Positions 1-8,347 of a DNA stretch of 64,000 nt are shown piece after piece (position 1 is the first letter of the stretch; each line of letters starts with the position of its first letter). The notes under the pieces were generated by a model. That model saw only the letters and a list, made by a program, of their open reading frames with translations. It was not told the origin of the DNA and made no database searches. Made by a program: the position numbers and the translations under genes. This stretch comes from an uncultured Collinsella sp. (GTDB lineage Bacteria; Actinomycetota; Coriobacteriia; Coriobacteriales; Coriobacteriaceae), in the NCBI GenBank assembly GCA_959601045.1, contig CAUGNZ010000007.1:1-64000 (forward strand), written 5' to 3'.

Positions 1-60
1 CGGGTGCCCTACCGGGAGTAGCGTCGAAGGTTGACAAAACTATAGGAACACCCAACGGCT

Positions 61-90
61 AACAAAGGGACTGTCGCTTTGTCACATTCT
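61..90. repeat. REP-like palindrome, copy a
   Basis: An imperfect palindrome of the ACAAAGGGACTGTC...TTTGTCACA family lies directly after the M20 peptidase stop codon. The same family recurs at about eight places in the window, mostly at gene ends. It may work as a transcription end or as an mRNA-stabilising hairpin. Confidence 0.6.
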
Positions 91-1516
91 AGAGCGTTTG
101 AAGCAGAGCGATGAAAAAGCGTACGCCCTGGAGGTAGGCGCGGCGGGTGATGCGCTCGTTGGTGCCGTGGACACCGCGCTCGCACTCGTCATCGTCTACC
201 ACAAAGGCCGAGAAGCGAATGCACTCGGGGCAAATGCGCTGGTAGTTGGCAGCATCGGTCGCGCCAATCACGGTCGAGGGAACGATACCGATAGGAGCTC
301 CGCCCGCCGCTGATGATCCGTTTTCCTCCGTCCCCTCTGGATCACGGAAATAGCGGGCGGCGATGGCGCGGACGGTCTCGAGTCCCGGTCCGCCGATGCG
401 CGGAGACGGCGAGGGTTCGGAGCTGCCAGGACCGAGCTCGATCTCGACACGGTCGGCGAGCCCCGCCTCGGCAACGGCGACGCGGCAGCAGGCCACGACA
501 TCGGCCACACTCGTGCCCTCGAGCATGCGGAAATTGATATTGGCCCACATATCCTGCGGCATCACGTTAGCACCGGTGCTACCGCCCTCGATTTGGGTCG
601 GTGCACAGGTGGTGGTCACGAGCGGATAGAGCTTCTTGCTGGCGAGGCACTCGCGCACGATGGCGTCCTTGTTGGAAGCAATCTCGTCGGCCGTGTAGAG
701 CTCCAGCTCGACGAGCTGTGCGGCAAGCAGGTCCGTGACGCGCGTCGGCCACTCGATATCGCAGATTGCGGTGATGGCACGGCTCAACACCTCGAGCGAC
801 GTGCCGCCGTAGGGGTTGGACGAATGCCCGCCCTCGCTACGCGTCCTCAACACGATATCGGCGTAGCCCTTTTCGGCCAGGTCGGCATGCATAAGCCAGC
901 CCTCGCCCGCGCCGTACTCGGCAGCCGAAACGATACGGTAGTCACCCTCGTCGATCAGGAACTCGAGCTCAACACCGCGCTCCTCGAGCACGCGGCCGAT
1001 AGCTCCAGCGCCGTACTGCGTGGTTTCCTCGTCCTGGCCAAAGGCGAGCAACAGCGAACGCTTGTGCTCCCAACCGTGCGCCAACGCATACTCAACCGCC
1101 TCGAGAATGCCTGCGACCTGATCCTTCATGTCGATAGCGCCGCGACCCCAAATGTAGGTGTCGTCCACCTGTCCGCTAAAGGGGGCGTGCGTCCAGTCGG
1201 CCTCGGTACCCGGCACCACGGGGACCACGTCCATGTGGCCCATGAGCATGACGGGTTTGAGGGCGGAGTCGGAGCCGGAAAGCGTCACCAGCAACGAACG
1301 ATCGATGAGCTCAGCCTTACCCGCCGCAAATACGTGCGGCCAGGCCTGCTGCATATACGCGCGCAGGTCGTCGAAGGGCTGCCAATCCACCGCCTCGGCA
1401 TCCATGCTCGAAATGGTCGGAAACGACAGCACGCGGCCCAAGCGCTCGCACGCGCCGGCCTCGTCTATATCGGCAAAATCGTCCTCATGCGCAAAGAAGC
1501 GCCAAACCTCGGCCAT
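89..1516 (-). CDS. M20 family metallopeptidase / amidohydrolase
   Basis: 475 aa, cytosolic, no signal peptide. Zinc-site motifs of the M20 family are visible: GHMDVVP at about residues 93-99 (His94, Asp96), GRGAIDMK at about 124-131 with the bridging Asp, and DEE at 162-164 with the general base and metal ligand. The family hydrolyses dipeptides, acyl-amino acids or related amides; the exact substrate cannot be read here. The start is supported by AAAGGA upstream of the ATG. It is the last gene of a run with an amino-acid ABC importer (72-bp gap to the ATPase gene), so it probably processes the imported peptide or acylated amino acid. The call of family is firm, that of substrate is not. Confidence 0.9.
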   Translation of the reverse strand: MAEVWRFFAHEDDFADIDEAGACERLGRVLSFPTISSMDAEAVDWQPFDDLRAYMQQAWPHVFAAGKAELIDRSLLVTLSGSDSALKPVMLMGHMDVVPVVPGTEADWTHAPFSGQVDDTYIWGRGAIDMKDQVAGILEAVEYALAHGWEHKRSLLLAFGQDEETTQYGAGAIGRVLEERGVELEFLIDEGDYRIVSAAEYGAGEGWLMHADLAEKGYADIVLRTRSEGGHSSNPYGGTSLEVLSRAITAICDIEWPTRVTDLLAAQLVELELYTADEIASNKDAIVRECLASKKLYPLVTTTCAPTQIEGGSTGANVMPQDMWANINFRMLEGTSVADVVACCRVAVAEAGLADRVEIELGPGSSEPSPSPRIGGPGLETVRAIAARYFRDPEGTEENGSSAAGGAPIGIVPSTVIGATDAANYQRICPECIRFSAFVVDDDECERGVHGTNERITRRAYLQGVRFFIALLQTL

Positions 1517-1588
1517 GACATCCTTTCGATTGTGACGACAAAGGCCGCCCCACGGGAGCGGCCCTGCAACGTAAGCGTTTGCGGTCGG

Positions 1589-2374
1589 TTATTTGTCCTC
1601 GAGATAACGCGAGAGGAACTCGCGGGTGCGCTGGTGCTTGGGATTGCCAAAGAGCTCGGCCGGCGCGGCGTCCTCGAGTACCACGCCCTTGTCCATAAAG
1701 ACCACGCGGTCGGATACGGTTCGGGCAAAGGCCATCTCGTGCGTGACGACGACCATGGTCATGCCGTCGGCGGCGAGCTTGCGCATGACCTCGAGCACCT
1801 CGCCCACGATCTCGGGGTCGAGCGCGGAGGTCGGCTCGTCGAACAGCATGATCTGCGGATTCATACATAGGGCACGAGCGATGGCCACGCGCTGTTTTTG
1901 ACCACCGGACAGGCGACCAACGGCGGCGTGCGCGAACTTTTCGAGTCCCACGCTCGTCAGATGCTCCATCGCGACCTTCTCGGCCTCGGCCTTGCTCATC
2001 TTTTTGAGCGTGACGGGCGCGAGCGTGCAGTTGTCGAGCACATCCATGTTGTTGAACAGGTTAAAGCCCTGGAACACCATGCCGATGTCCTCGCGCAATT
2101 TGTTGATGTTGCAGCGCTCGGCCGTGAGGTCCTGGCCGTGGAACCAGATGTGGCCCGCGTCCGGGGTCTCGAGCAGGTTGAGGCAGCGCAGGAAGGTCGA
2201 TTTGCCCGAGCCCGAGGCGCCGATGATGGTGACAACCTCACCGGGATTGACAGACAGGTCGATGCCCTTGAGTACCTCGAGTGAGCCAAAGCTCTTGCGC
2301 AGGCCCTCGACGCGGATAAGCGGCTCTTGGTTTTGCACGGCTGCCGCAGTGCCGGTAGTGGCGGTATCTGCCAT
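1589..2374 (-). CDS. Polar amino-acid ABC transporter, ATP-binding protein
   Basis: 261 aa. Walker A GASGSGKST, signature LSGGQKQRVAIARAL and Walker B LFDEPTSALD are all intact, in the GlnQ/HisP-type arrangement. A longer reading frame runs upstream to 2449, but AGGAG sits just before the ATG at 2374 and the added N-terminus would overlap the permease gene's end, so 2374 is chosen. It powers import by the membrane protein encoded immediately upstream (22-bp gap) together with the lipoprotein binding protein. The first 15 or so residues are a low-complexity Ala/Thr stretch, which is unremarkable. Confidence 0.95.
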   Translation of the reverse strand: MADTATTGTAAAVQNQEPLIRVEGLRKSFGSLEVLKGIDLSVNPGEVVTIIGASGSGKSTFLRCLNLLETPDAGHIWFHGQDLTAERCNINKLREDIGMVFQGFNLFNNMDVLDNCTLAPVTLKKMSKAEAEKVAMEHLTSVGLEKFAHAAVGRLSGGQKQRVAIARALCMNPQIMLFDEPTSALDPEIVGEVLEVMRKLAADGMTMVVVTHEMAFARTVSDRVVFMDKGVVLEDAAPAELFGNPKHQRTREFLSRYLEDK

Positions 2375-2396
2375 GATGATTCTCCTCGTCTTAAGC

Positions 2397-3545
2397 CTAG
2401 TTAGAGCTGGGCAGCGTGGCCGGAGCCTCGGCGCCGAGCTTTTTGCCAAAGGCCTCGAGCAGGCGGCTCGCCACGAGCGTCAGGATCAGATAGACCACAA
2501 GCGCCACGCAGTAGACCTCCATCTGGCGGTAGTACACGCCGGCGACGGTGGTGGTGGCGTACATGAGGTCGAACACGCCGATGACCGAGAGCACCGACGA
2601 ATCCTTGATGTTGATGATGAGCTCGTTGGTGAGCGCCGGGATCGCGTTTTTAATACCCTGAGGGAACACGACCTTGCGCATAGCCTGCCACTGCGACAGG
2701 CCCAGCGAGCGCGCAGCCTCGGCCTGGCCGGGATCGATGGACTCGATGCCGCCGCGCAGGACCTCCATCATGTAGGCGGTAGAGTTGAGCGAGATGGTGA
2801 CGAGGCCAGCAGTGAAGGTACTCCAGATCTGGTTGGCCTGGGCGGTCTCGAAGCCCATGCCACGCAAAACGGTGAAGCCCGCGTAATAGATGAGTAGGCC
2901 CTGGACCATCATGGGCGTGCCACGCACGATGGTGGAGTAGATGGTCGCAAAGCCTCGGCCAATGCTCATAAAGAAGCGCACCAAGTCGTTGTCCACGCGA
3001 TCGAAGGTCTGAATGCGCAAAAACACAAAGAGCAGCGCAAGGAAAAAAGCGATGACGGTACCGAAGGTCGCAAGTGCGATGGTGATCTCGATGCCGCGGA
3101 TAAAGAAGTCCCCGCTCTTGTAGGTCATGTAGACCAGGCTCGACAAAAAGTCGCTGGGGTTGGAGTCCGAGACAATACTCACCTGCACCAGGTCGATAAA
3201 CGACATGACGCAGCGGTCGACAAAAAAGATCGCCGCGATGACGACCACGACATAGCTGCCCAGGCGCGCGCCGCGACGGAAACGCTCGGATGCAAACGGT
3301 GACTTTTCGCGATAGTCGCTCCAGTGCATAACCTTGGTGACGAGCGCTGCCGCCGACACGACGATCCAGGCCCAAAGAATCGCCCAAAGGCAATCCTGGA
3401 AGATACCGGTGGGGGCTAAGAAGCTCAGCGGTGTGGGGTTGCGCTGGCTAAACGCCAGGCCGAGCGCCGCGATGACGCTCGTGCCCAGGTATACATAACG
3501 GTGGTCGGCCTTGATAAAGGAGGCCAGACGGTTGATGGCTTTCAT
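2397..3545 (-). CDS. Polar amino-acid ABC transporter, permease
   Basis: 382 aa membrane protein. The C-terminal two thirds is a HisM/GlnP-type permease with the EAA loop (EAARSLGLSQWQAMRKVVFPQ) that contacts the ATPase. The N-terminal ~110 residues add at least three further hydrophobic segments, so the protein is longer than the usual 220-250 aa permease. Only one permease gene is present, so it probably works as a homodimer. A GGGAGG ribosome site lies 4 bp before the ATG. It is 9 bp downstream of the binding-protein gene, in the same operon. Confidence 0.93.
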   Translation of the reverse strand: MKAINRLASFIKADHRYVYLGTSVIAALGLAFSQRNPTPLSFLAPTGIFQDCLWAILWAWIVVSAAALVTKVMHWSDYREKSPFASERFRRGARLGSYVVVVIAAIFFVDRCVMSFIDLVQVSIVSDSNPSDFLSSLVYMTYKSGDFFIRGIEITIALATFGTVIAFFLALLFVFLRIQTFDRVDNDLVRFFMSIGRGFATIYSTIVRGTPMMVQGLLIYYAGFTVLRGMGFETAQANQIWSTFTAGLVTISLNSTAYMMEVLRGGIESIDPGQAEAARSLGLSQWQAMRKVVFPQGIKNAIPALTNELIINIKDSSVLSVIGVFDLMYATTTVAGVYYRQMEVYCVALVVYLILTLVASRLLEAFGKKLGAEAPATLPSSN

Positions 3546-3554
3546 GCTGCCTCC

Positions 3555-4481
3555 CTATGCCGGCTGACGGTCGAGGCACGCGTCCCACATTTGGTCGCGC
3601 TCCTCTTGGCTAATGCCCTTGAGTGTCTTGTCGATGAGCTTAAGCAGTTTGTCCGAGCCCTTGCGGCAACCGACATTTGCCGTGACCTCCTGCTTAAAGC
3701 CCTCGCCCTCGGCAAAGTGGATGGGGACGATACCGGGATTTTGGGCCATATAGCCCTTTTCGTTCTCAGTGTTGTAGGTCACGGCGTCGCACGTGCCCTG
3801 CAGCAGATTCGAGAACACCGTGGGGACCGAATCGACCGGGTTCTTGTGCACAACGCCCGGAATCTCGTCGATGACGGTATCGAGCATGGTGTCCTTTTGG
3901 CCGAGCACCGTGGCACCGCTGAAGTCGCTGAGCTTGGTGGCGTTTTGGTAGGGCGAGCCCTCTTTTACGAACAGGCCAAAGTAGCCAATGAAGTACGGGT
4001 CGGAAAAGCCGACGGACTCCTCGCGCTCGGGCGTGGCGCTCATGCCGGCGATGATGAGGTCAATCTGGCCGTTGTTGAGCGAGTCGATAAGGCCCGAGAA
4101 GCTCTGCTTGACGGCAACGGGCTCACCGCCAAGGGCCTTGCAGACGATCTTGGCGATCTGCACGTCGTAGCCATCGGCATAGGCGCCCTGCACGTTGTCG
4201 ATGGGGATCGTGAACTCGCTGGCCTCGGAAACCTGCCAGTTGTACGGGGCGTAGGCCGCCTCCATGCCGATGCGGATCTTATCCTTGCCGATCACAGAAT
4301 CGGACAGGTCGTCGCGACCGCCGCCCGTCGTGGACTGAACTACTTCCAGCGTGGAGGGACGCTGGCAGCCGGCAAGTGCGCCGGCGACGACAGAAGCGCC
4401 CGCAGCGAGAGCGCTACCCAAAAAGATGCGACGGCTGCATACCGGCTGTGGATGCGCGTCGCGCTGTTGTCGAGATTGCAT
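3555..4481 (-). CDS. Amino-acid ABC transporter substrate-binding lipoprotein
   Basis: 308 aa from the ATG at 4481, chosen because GGGAAGG precedes it and because it places a twin-arginine motif (SRRIFLG, residues 16-22) and a lipobox ending at Cys39 (AGALAGC) at the N-terminus. A frame open further upstream would add 47 residues with no export signal. The mature part matches family 3 periplasmic binding proteins (motifs such as IRIGMEAAYAPY and GFSDPYF). The combination of RR motif and lipobox suggests Tat export followed by lipidation. It captures a polar amino acid for the adjacent permease and ATPase. Confidence 0.93.
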   Translation of the reverse strand: MQSRQQRDAHPQPVCSRRIFLGSALAAGASVVAGALAGCQRPSTLEVVQSTTGGGRDDLSDSVIGKDKIRIGMEAAYAPYNWQVSEASEFTIPIDNVQGAYADGYDVQIAKIVCKALGGEPVAVKQSFSGLIDSLNNGQIDLIIAGMSATPEREESVGFSDPYFIGYFGLFVKEGSPYQNATKLSDFSGATVLGQKDTMLDTVIDEIPGVVHKNPVDSVPTVFSNLLQGTCDAVTYNTENEKGYMAQNPGIVPIHFAEGEGFKQEVTANVGCRKGSDKLLKLIDKTLKGISQEERDQMWDACLDRQPA

Positions 4482-4623
4482 CTGGTGCCTTCCCAATTTC
4501 GTTTTGCTGACAATAAGACAGGATATACGCCCGCAACCAGCAGCGCGGCATGTGCGCGAAAAATTAATAGACACACGAGGACGATTGGCGCAAAGCAGCC
4601 TGCCCCATGTACCACTTGGCATG

Positions 4624-4665
4624 AAAAAGGCAAGGCATAGACCTTCTGGTCATGCCTTGCCTTTT
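4624..4665. terminator. Bidirectional Rho-independent terminator
   Basis: Near-perfect inverted repeat (AAAAGGCAAGGCAT / ATGCCTTGCCTTTT) with a 13-nt loop and A/T runs on both sides. It separates the aldose-epimerase gene from the ABC importer operon on the minus strand. Confidence 0.85.
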
Positions 4666-4736
4666 GAATGACAAATTGTCGCTCTGGGTGGCGCGCAGCG
4701 TCGACCGGTCCGTCGTTCGTTAGAACGGCGGAACCT

Positions 4737-5630
4737 CTAGAGCAGGGTGACGCTAAAGGAACGGATGTCGGTAGCGCCCGGTGCCAACGTGATGGTGTTG
4801 ACCTTGTGCTCAAAGACATCGTCCTCGGTGTCCATGGTGGTGTGGCCGGTCCAGGGCTCGAGCGCCATAAACGGAGCGTCGTTGGCGGCAGACCACACGC
4901 CGATGTACTTAAAGCCCTCAAAGTCGATCTTGACGCCGTGGCCCGACTTGCGGCCGCGCAGCGTGAGCGTGGAGCCCGGAGTATCGGTGAACATGATGGC
5001 ATCGTTATCGAAGCTGCGGTGCGTGATGGGCAGCACGTCCGAGTTATCGGGAGCCTTGTAGCTACCCTCGAACGTCATGAGACCGTCGGGCGTGATGATG
5101 GGAGCCTCGTTCGTCCAGGCCTCGGTAAACGCCAGCTCGTAATCCTCGAATACCTCGTCCTCGGCACCGGGGGCGGGCACGTTAAATGCGGGGTGGCCGC
5201 CCACCGAGAACGGCAGGTCCACGTCGCCGGTGTTCGTAACGGCAAAGGTCTGGGTAAGCGTGGCGTCGCCGGTCAGGGCATAGGTCATGTTGAGCTTAAA
5301 GTGAAACGGAAAGGCCTTGAGCGACTCGGGCGTATCGGTGATCTCGTACGTTACCGAGGAGCCGTCCTCCGAAACCTCGACCAGCTTGTGCTCGACGATG
5401 CGCGCGAGTCCGTGGCGCGGCATCTCGCAGGTGCCGGCCGCAGACGTTGCCGTGTTGTTGCGCAGCGAGCCCACAATGGGGAACAGGATGGGCGCATGCT
5501 TGCCCCAAAAGGTGGGATCGCCCTGCCACAGATACTCGTTGCCGTTGAGGGCAAGGCTCGTGAGCTGGGCACCCATGGAATCGATGGCCGCGGTGAGGCC
5601 GCCGCGCTTGATGGTAGTGACGGTGGACAT
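4737..5630 (-). CDS. Aldose 1-epimerase family protein
   Basis: 297 aa from the ATG at 5630, which follows GGAGGAAG; an upstream in-frame start at 5654 lacks such a site. The sequence shows the galactose-mutarotase-like beta-sandwich pattern: EYLWQGDPTFWGKHAPILFPIVG near the N-terminus, MPRHGLAR with the conserved His, and FSVGGHPAFN. It resembles the LacX/YeaD-like subgroup that acts on sugars or sugar phosphates rather than classic GalM. It probably interconverts anomers in the cytosol. It is a single gene ending at the terminator near 4.65 kb. Confidence 0.88.
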   Translation of the reverse strand: MSTVTTIKRGGLTAAIDSMGAQLTSLALNGNEYLWQGDPTFWGKHAPILFPIVGSLRNNTATSAAGTCEMPRHGLARIVEHKLVEVSEDGSSVTYEITDTPESLKAFPFHFKLNMTYALTGDATLTQTFAVTNTGDVDLPFSVGGHPAFNVPAPGAEDEVFEDYELAFTEAWTNEAPIITPDGLMTFEGSYKAPDNSDVLPITHRSFDNDAIMFTDTPGSTLTLRGRKSGHGVKIDFEGFKYIGVWSAANDAPFMALEPWTGHTTMDTEDDVFEHKVNTITLAPGATDIRSFSVTLL

Positions 5631-5709
5631 GCTACTTCCTCCAATAGTAAACAACGGTGTCGAGGGCTATTGTCCCACTCTTGGCGGCGGGGTTGAGCGA
5701 CAGGTGCAG

Positions 5710-6579
5710 TTATTGAGCAATAGCGTAAAGGTCAAACCCGCCCTGCGGCGTGCTATCGACCGTATCGGGCGCCTGTGAATTAAAACTCACCGGAACCATG
5801 CGCTTTGAGGCACGGTAACGCGTGCCGTCGGTGGCGACGGGCGGCTCATCGACCGTGAGCTCGTAGTCGCCGGGCTTGAGCTCGATGCCGTCACCTTCGG
5901 AATTGACGTATTGGTACTCGTCGATCGCTTGCCCCTTGAGCGTGCGACCCACGATATGGACGAGCATCTGGCTGTCGCCGCGCGCGGTGTCCCACGTCGC
6001 GCCGTCCTTGACCTCGACCGATACATGCACCGAGCGCGTGCGGCTGAGCGATTGTTCGACGGACATCTCGACCTTGGCGGCGTCTTTTCGTTGTTGTTCA
6101 ACGTGGCTCCAGACGTTTCCAATTACCGAGCATGCGATAACGCCGGCCATGAAGGCGATGAGGATGGGGCCGAGCGGAGAGCGACGGCCCGCGTCCTCCT
6201 CGCGAGCCAGGTCGGGGCGACGTGTGGGCGCGGGTGCTTGGGCACCCTGCGAGGGCACGTCGAGAATGCTGAAGGATGCCGTACTGCCGGGGTCGATGTT
6301 ATGGCGCGGCTGCGGGATCTTGGCCGGCGAGATGGACATGTCCGCAGGCTCACCGAGTGTGGCCGTGGCATCGGCCTTAGCTTCATCGGCCTCGGCTTGG
6401 GCCCAAGCCTGCTCAAAGGTCAGGGGCTCGGCGGCATCGGAGGCGGCGTCAGGCTCGACAGCAGCATCGTTGCCGGCCTCGTCCTCGTCGCTCGACACGT
6501 CACGCGGCGCGGGCTCGTCCCACTCCTCGTCCGGAGCCTCGCCCTCGCTATACCACCATTCAAAGTTATCGATATCCAT
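5710..6579 (-). CDS. Hypothetical single-pass membrane protein with acidic cytoplasmic region
   Basis: 289 aa, family not recognised. Residues 1-130 are acidic and low-complexity (Glu/Asp/Ala-rich), followed by one membrane helix near residues 135-155 (PILIAFMAGVIACSVIGNV). The ~130-aa C-terminal part is probably extracytoplasmic and contains a beta-rich region (VHVSVEVKDGATWDTARGDSQ). The topology resembles other coriobacterial proteins with a charged N-terminus and a small outside domain. GGGGCG precedes the ATG. No operon partner is evident. Confidence 0.7.
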   Translation of the reverse strand: MDIDNFEWWYSEGEAPDEEWDEPAPRDVSSDEDEAGNDAAVEPDAASDAAEPLTFEQAWAQAEADEAKADATATLGEPADMSISPAKIPQPRHNIDPGSTASFSILDVPSQGAQAPAPTRRPDLAREEDAGRRSPLGPILIAFMAGVIACSVIGNVWSHVEQQRKDAAKVEMSVEQSLSRTRSVHVSVEVKDGATWDTARGDSQMLVHIVGRTLKGQAIDEYQYVNSEGDGIELKPGDYELTVDEPPVATDGTRYRASKRMVPVSFNSQAPDTVDSTPQGGFDLYAIAQ

Positions 6580-6668
6580 ACGGGGCGCCCCTTAAGCCTC
6601 GCAAATAAACACTTGCCAGCCTTATACCCCCAGATGGCACGGGAGCTCGCCGGCACAGACAGGAAAAG

Positions 6669-6725
6669 CGTCACAACATTCGACGCTTTTCCTCGTTTTC
6701 GAGATTTTCATCGAATGTTGTGACG
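6669..6725. repeat. 57-bp inverted-repeat element, copy 1
   Basis: Perfect 15-bp arms (CGTCACAACATTCGA / TCGAATGTTGTGACG) around a 27-bp core containing CCTCGTTTTCGAG. A nearly identical copy lies at 11592-11650 in the same orientation. Both copies are followed by a REP-like palindrome, so the two flank the MerR-UbiX-UbiD-DASS genes. Confidence 0.85.
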
Positions 6726-6750
6726 GTTTAGGCAGCAGCCACACCACGAA

Positions 6751-6783
6751 TGCGACGAAGGAGCAGTCCCCTTGTCACATCTG
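6751..6783. repeat. REP-like palindrome, copy b (degenerate)
   Basis: TGCGACGAAGGAGCAGTCCC followed by TTGTCACA is a decayed member of the CAAAGGGACTGTCCCTTTG family. It overlaps the 3' end of the MerR gene. Confidence 0.5.
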
Positions 6784-7644
6784 GAGGGTAACAGGGATTT
6801 GGATGCAGCAGAAGTCCTCTTGGTGGGACTCGTCGTAGCTCGTGGTATCGAGGTAGCAAAAGTCGAAGGCGTTGCCGATGGGCTGGAGCGCGTGCTCGTC
6901 CATGCAGGCCACGATGGCGCGGATGCCTTCGGGCTCGTACGGCATGCCCCAGCGGCTCATGCACAGGTATGTGCCCTCGGGCAGCACTTCGATGCCGATC
7001 TCTGCCAGCTCGGCAGCGTCGCTCGGCAGCAGCTCCTCGGCACCGCGCGGCAGTACGGCAAAGGAGCCGGCACCGGCGATGGGATCGTCGGAATGCAGCG
7101 CCTCGCGACGCAGCATGGCGCCCCAACCGCGCATGGGGCGCGTGCCCGTCAGCGTGCGCATGCGCAGGATTGCCCGCATGAGCGTGGGGTGAAGCATCGA
7201 GCGACCGCGCTCGATATCGCCCGGAAACTCCTCAAAGACCACGTAGCGGCGCTCGAATTGCTTGAGTTCCGGACTGCCCTCGCGCTCGCGCCAGTAGACT
7301 GCCTCGTCGTAAAAGCTCAGGCGTTCCTGCACACTCGCGCGCTCAGCCTTGAGCCCGGCAATCTGCTTGTCGAGCGCCTGCACCCGCGAGCGCAGGTGAT
7401 CGGTCATCTCGCCAATGTCGAACGTCGAGGTCAGGCGGTCAATCTCGTCGAGTTCGAGCCCTAGGTCGCGCAGCATGCAGATCAGACGCATGAGCGGGAT
7501 CTGCGTGGGCGAATAGAAACGGTAGCCTTTTTCGTTAACCACGGCGGGCTTAAACAGGCCGATCTTGTCGTAGTAGATGAGCGTTTGGCGCGAAACGTTA
7601 AACAAGCTCGCCATCTCGCTAATCGCATACATGCCCGTCTGCAT
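6775..7644 (-). CDS. MerR family transcriptional regulator with BmrR/GyrI-like effector domain
   Basis: 289 aa from the ATG at 7644, preceded by GGGAGG; the frame extends to 7710 but without a ribosome site. The N-terminal 70 residues are a MerR winged helix (MYAISEMASLFNVSRQTLIYYDKIG, then GYRFYSPTQIPLM), followed by a dimerising coiled coil (about 75-120). The C-terminal ~160 residues resemble GyrI-like small-molecule binding domains and end in an IQIPV strand. It lies downstream of ubiX in the same direction, separated by a terminator hairpin at 7676-7703. It is the obvious candidate to sense the aromatic or carboxylate substrate of the UbiD cluster, though that role is inferred from position. 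Confidence 0.88.
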   Translation of the reverse strand: MQTGMYAISEMASLFNVSRQTLIYYDKIGLFKPAVVNEKGYRFYSPTQIPLMRLICMLRDLGLELDEIDRLTSTFDIGEMTDHLRSRVQALDKQIAGLKAERASVQERLSFYDEAVYWREREGSPELKQFERRYVVFEEFPGDIERGRSMLHPTLMRAILRMRTLTGTRPMRGWGAMLRREALHSDDPIAGAGSFAVLPRGAEELLPSDAAELAEIGIEVLPEGTYLCMSRWGMPYEPEGIRAIVACMDEHALQPIGNAFDFCYLDTTSYDESHQEDFCCIQIPVTLQM

Positions 7645-7675
7645 AGATCCTCCCGACACATCCTTTGACGCGAAA

Positions 7676-7703
7676 AGCCCGCCGCCCACAGGGGCAGCGG
7701 GCT
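7676..7703 (-). terminator. Hairpin terminator after ubiX
   Basis: AGCCCGCTGCCCC / GGGCGGCGGGCT stem with a 3-nt loop, followed on the minus strand by TTTTCG. It would end or attenuate the transporter-ubiD-ubiX message before the MerR gene. Confidence 0.7.
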
Positions 7704-7735
7704 CAAACACTCCTCGTATCCTACCCTAAAGACGC

Positions 7736-8314
7736 CTATGACCAGCGCTTATAGTTTGCACATGACACGCCGACGGCCTCGAGCGCCTTGGCGGCGATGT
7801 GATGCACCGCGTCATCGAGCGTGGCGGGGCCGTTGTAAAACGTGAGCATGGGCGGCATGAGCATGATGCCGGGCACGCGCGCCAGGCGCGCCATGTTATC
7901 GACGTGAATGGCGCTGAAGGGCGTCTCGCGCACCATGAGCACCAGGCGGCGCTGCTCTTTCATCTGCACGTCGGCCGCGCGCAACAACAGGTTTTCGCTG
8001 TAGCCGCTCGCAATGCCGGCGAGCGTCTTCATGGAGCAGGGGGCCACGATCATACCGTCGACCGGATAGGTGCCGCTTGCGATGGCGGCGCCGATGTTCT
8101 TGTTGTCGTAGACCGCATCGGCATAGCACGCAAACTCGTCGAGCGTCATGCCGAGCTCCTGCTCGATGGTGATCTCTCCCCCGCGCGTGACGACAAGCGC
8201 CGACTCGGCACCGGCCTGACGCAGGCATTTGAGGCACTCAAGGCCCAGCGCGGCACCGCTGGCGCCAGACACGCCAACGACAATGCGACGGGGACGGACA
8301 GAAGACTCAGGCAT
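7736..8314 (-). CDS. ubiX: UbiX-family flavin prenyltransferase
   Basis: 192 aa, usual length for the family. It carries the N-terminal FMN-binding motif GVSGASGAALG at about residues 13-23 and the MIVAPCSMKTLAGIASGYSENLLLRAADV segment (about 90-118) characteristic of UbiX/Pad1 flavoproteins. Known chemistry: it joins a dimethylallyl group from DMAP (some members use DMAPP) to FMN, giving prenylated FMN, the cofactor of UbiD enzymes. AAGGAG precedes the ATG. It lies 33 bp downstream of ubiD. It is more likely to serve this catabolic decarboxylase than ubiquinone synthesis, since no ubiquinone genes are near. Confidence 0.93.
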   Translation of the reverse strand: MPESSVRPRRIVVGVSGASGAALGLECLKCLRQAGAESALVVTRGGEITIEQELGMTLDEFACYADAVYDNKNIGAAIASGTYPVDGMIVAPCSMKTLAGIASGYSENLLLRAADVQMKEQRRLVLMVRETPFSAIHVDNMARLARVPGIMLMPPMLTFYNGPATLDDAVHHIAAKALEAVGVSCANYKRWS

Positions 8315-8347
8315 GACAACTCCTTAACTACTTGGTAGGGCTACTTA

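Noticed and set aside
593..1870. 425-codon plus-strand frame opposite the M20 peptidase gene
   Set aside because: Shadow of the real minus-strand genes; no motif, and it crosses a gene boundary.
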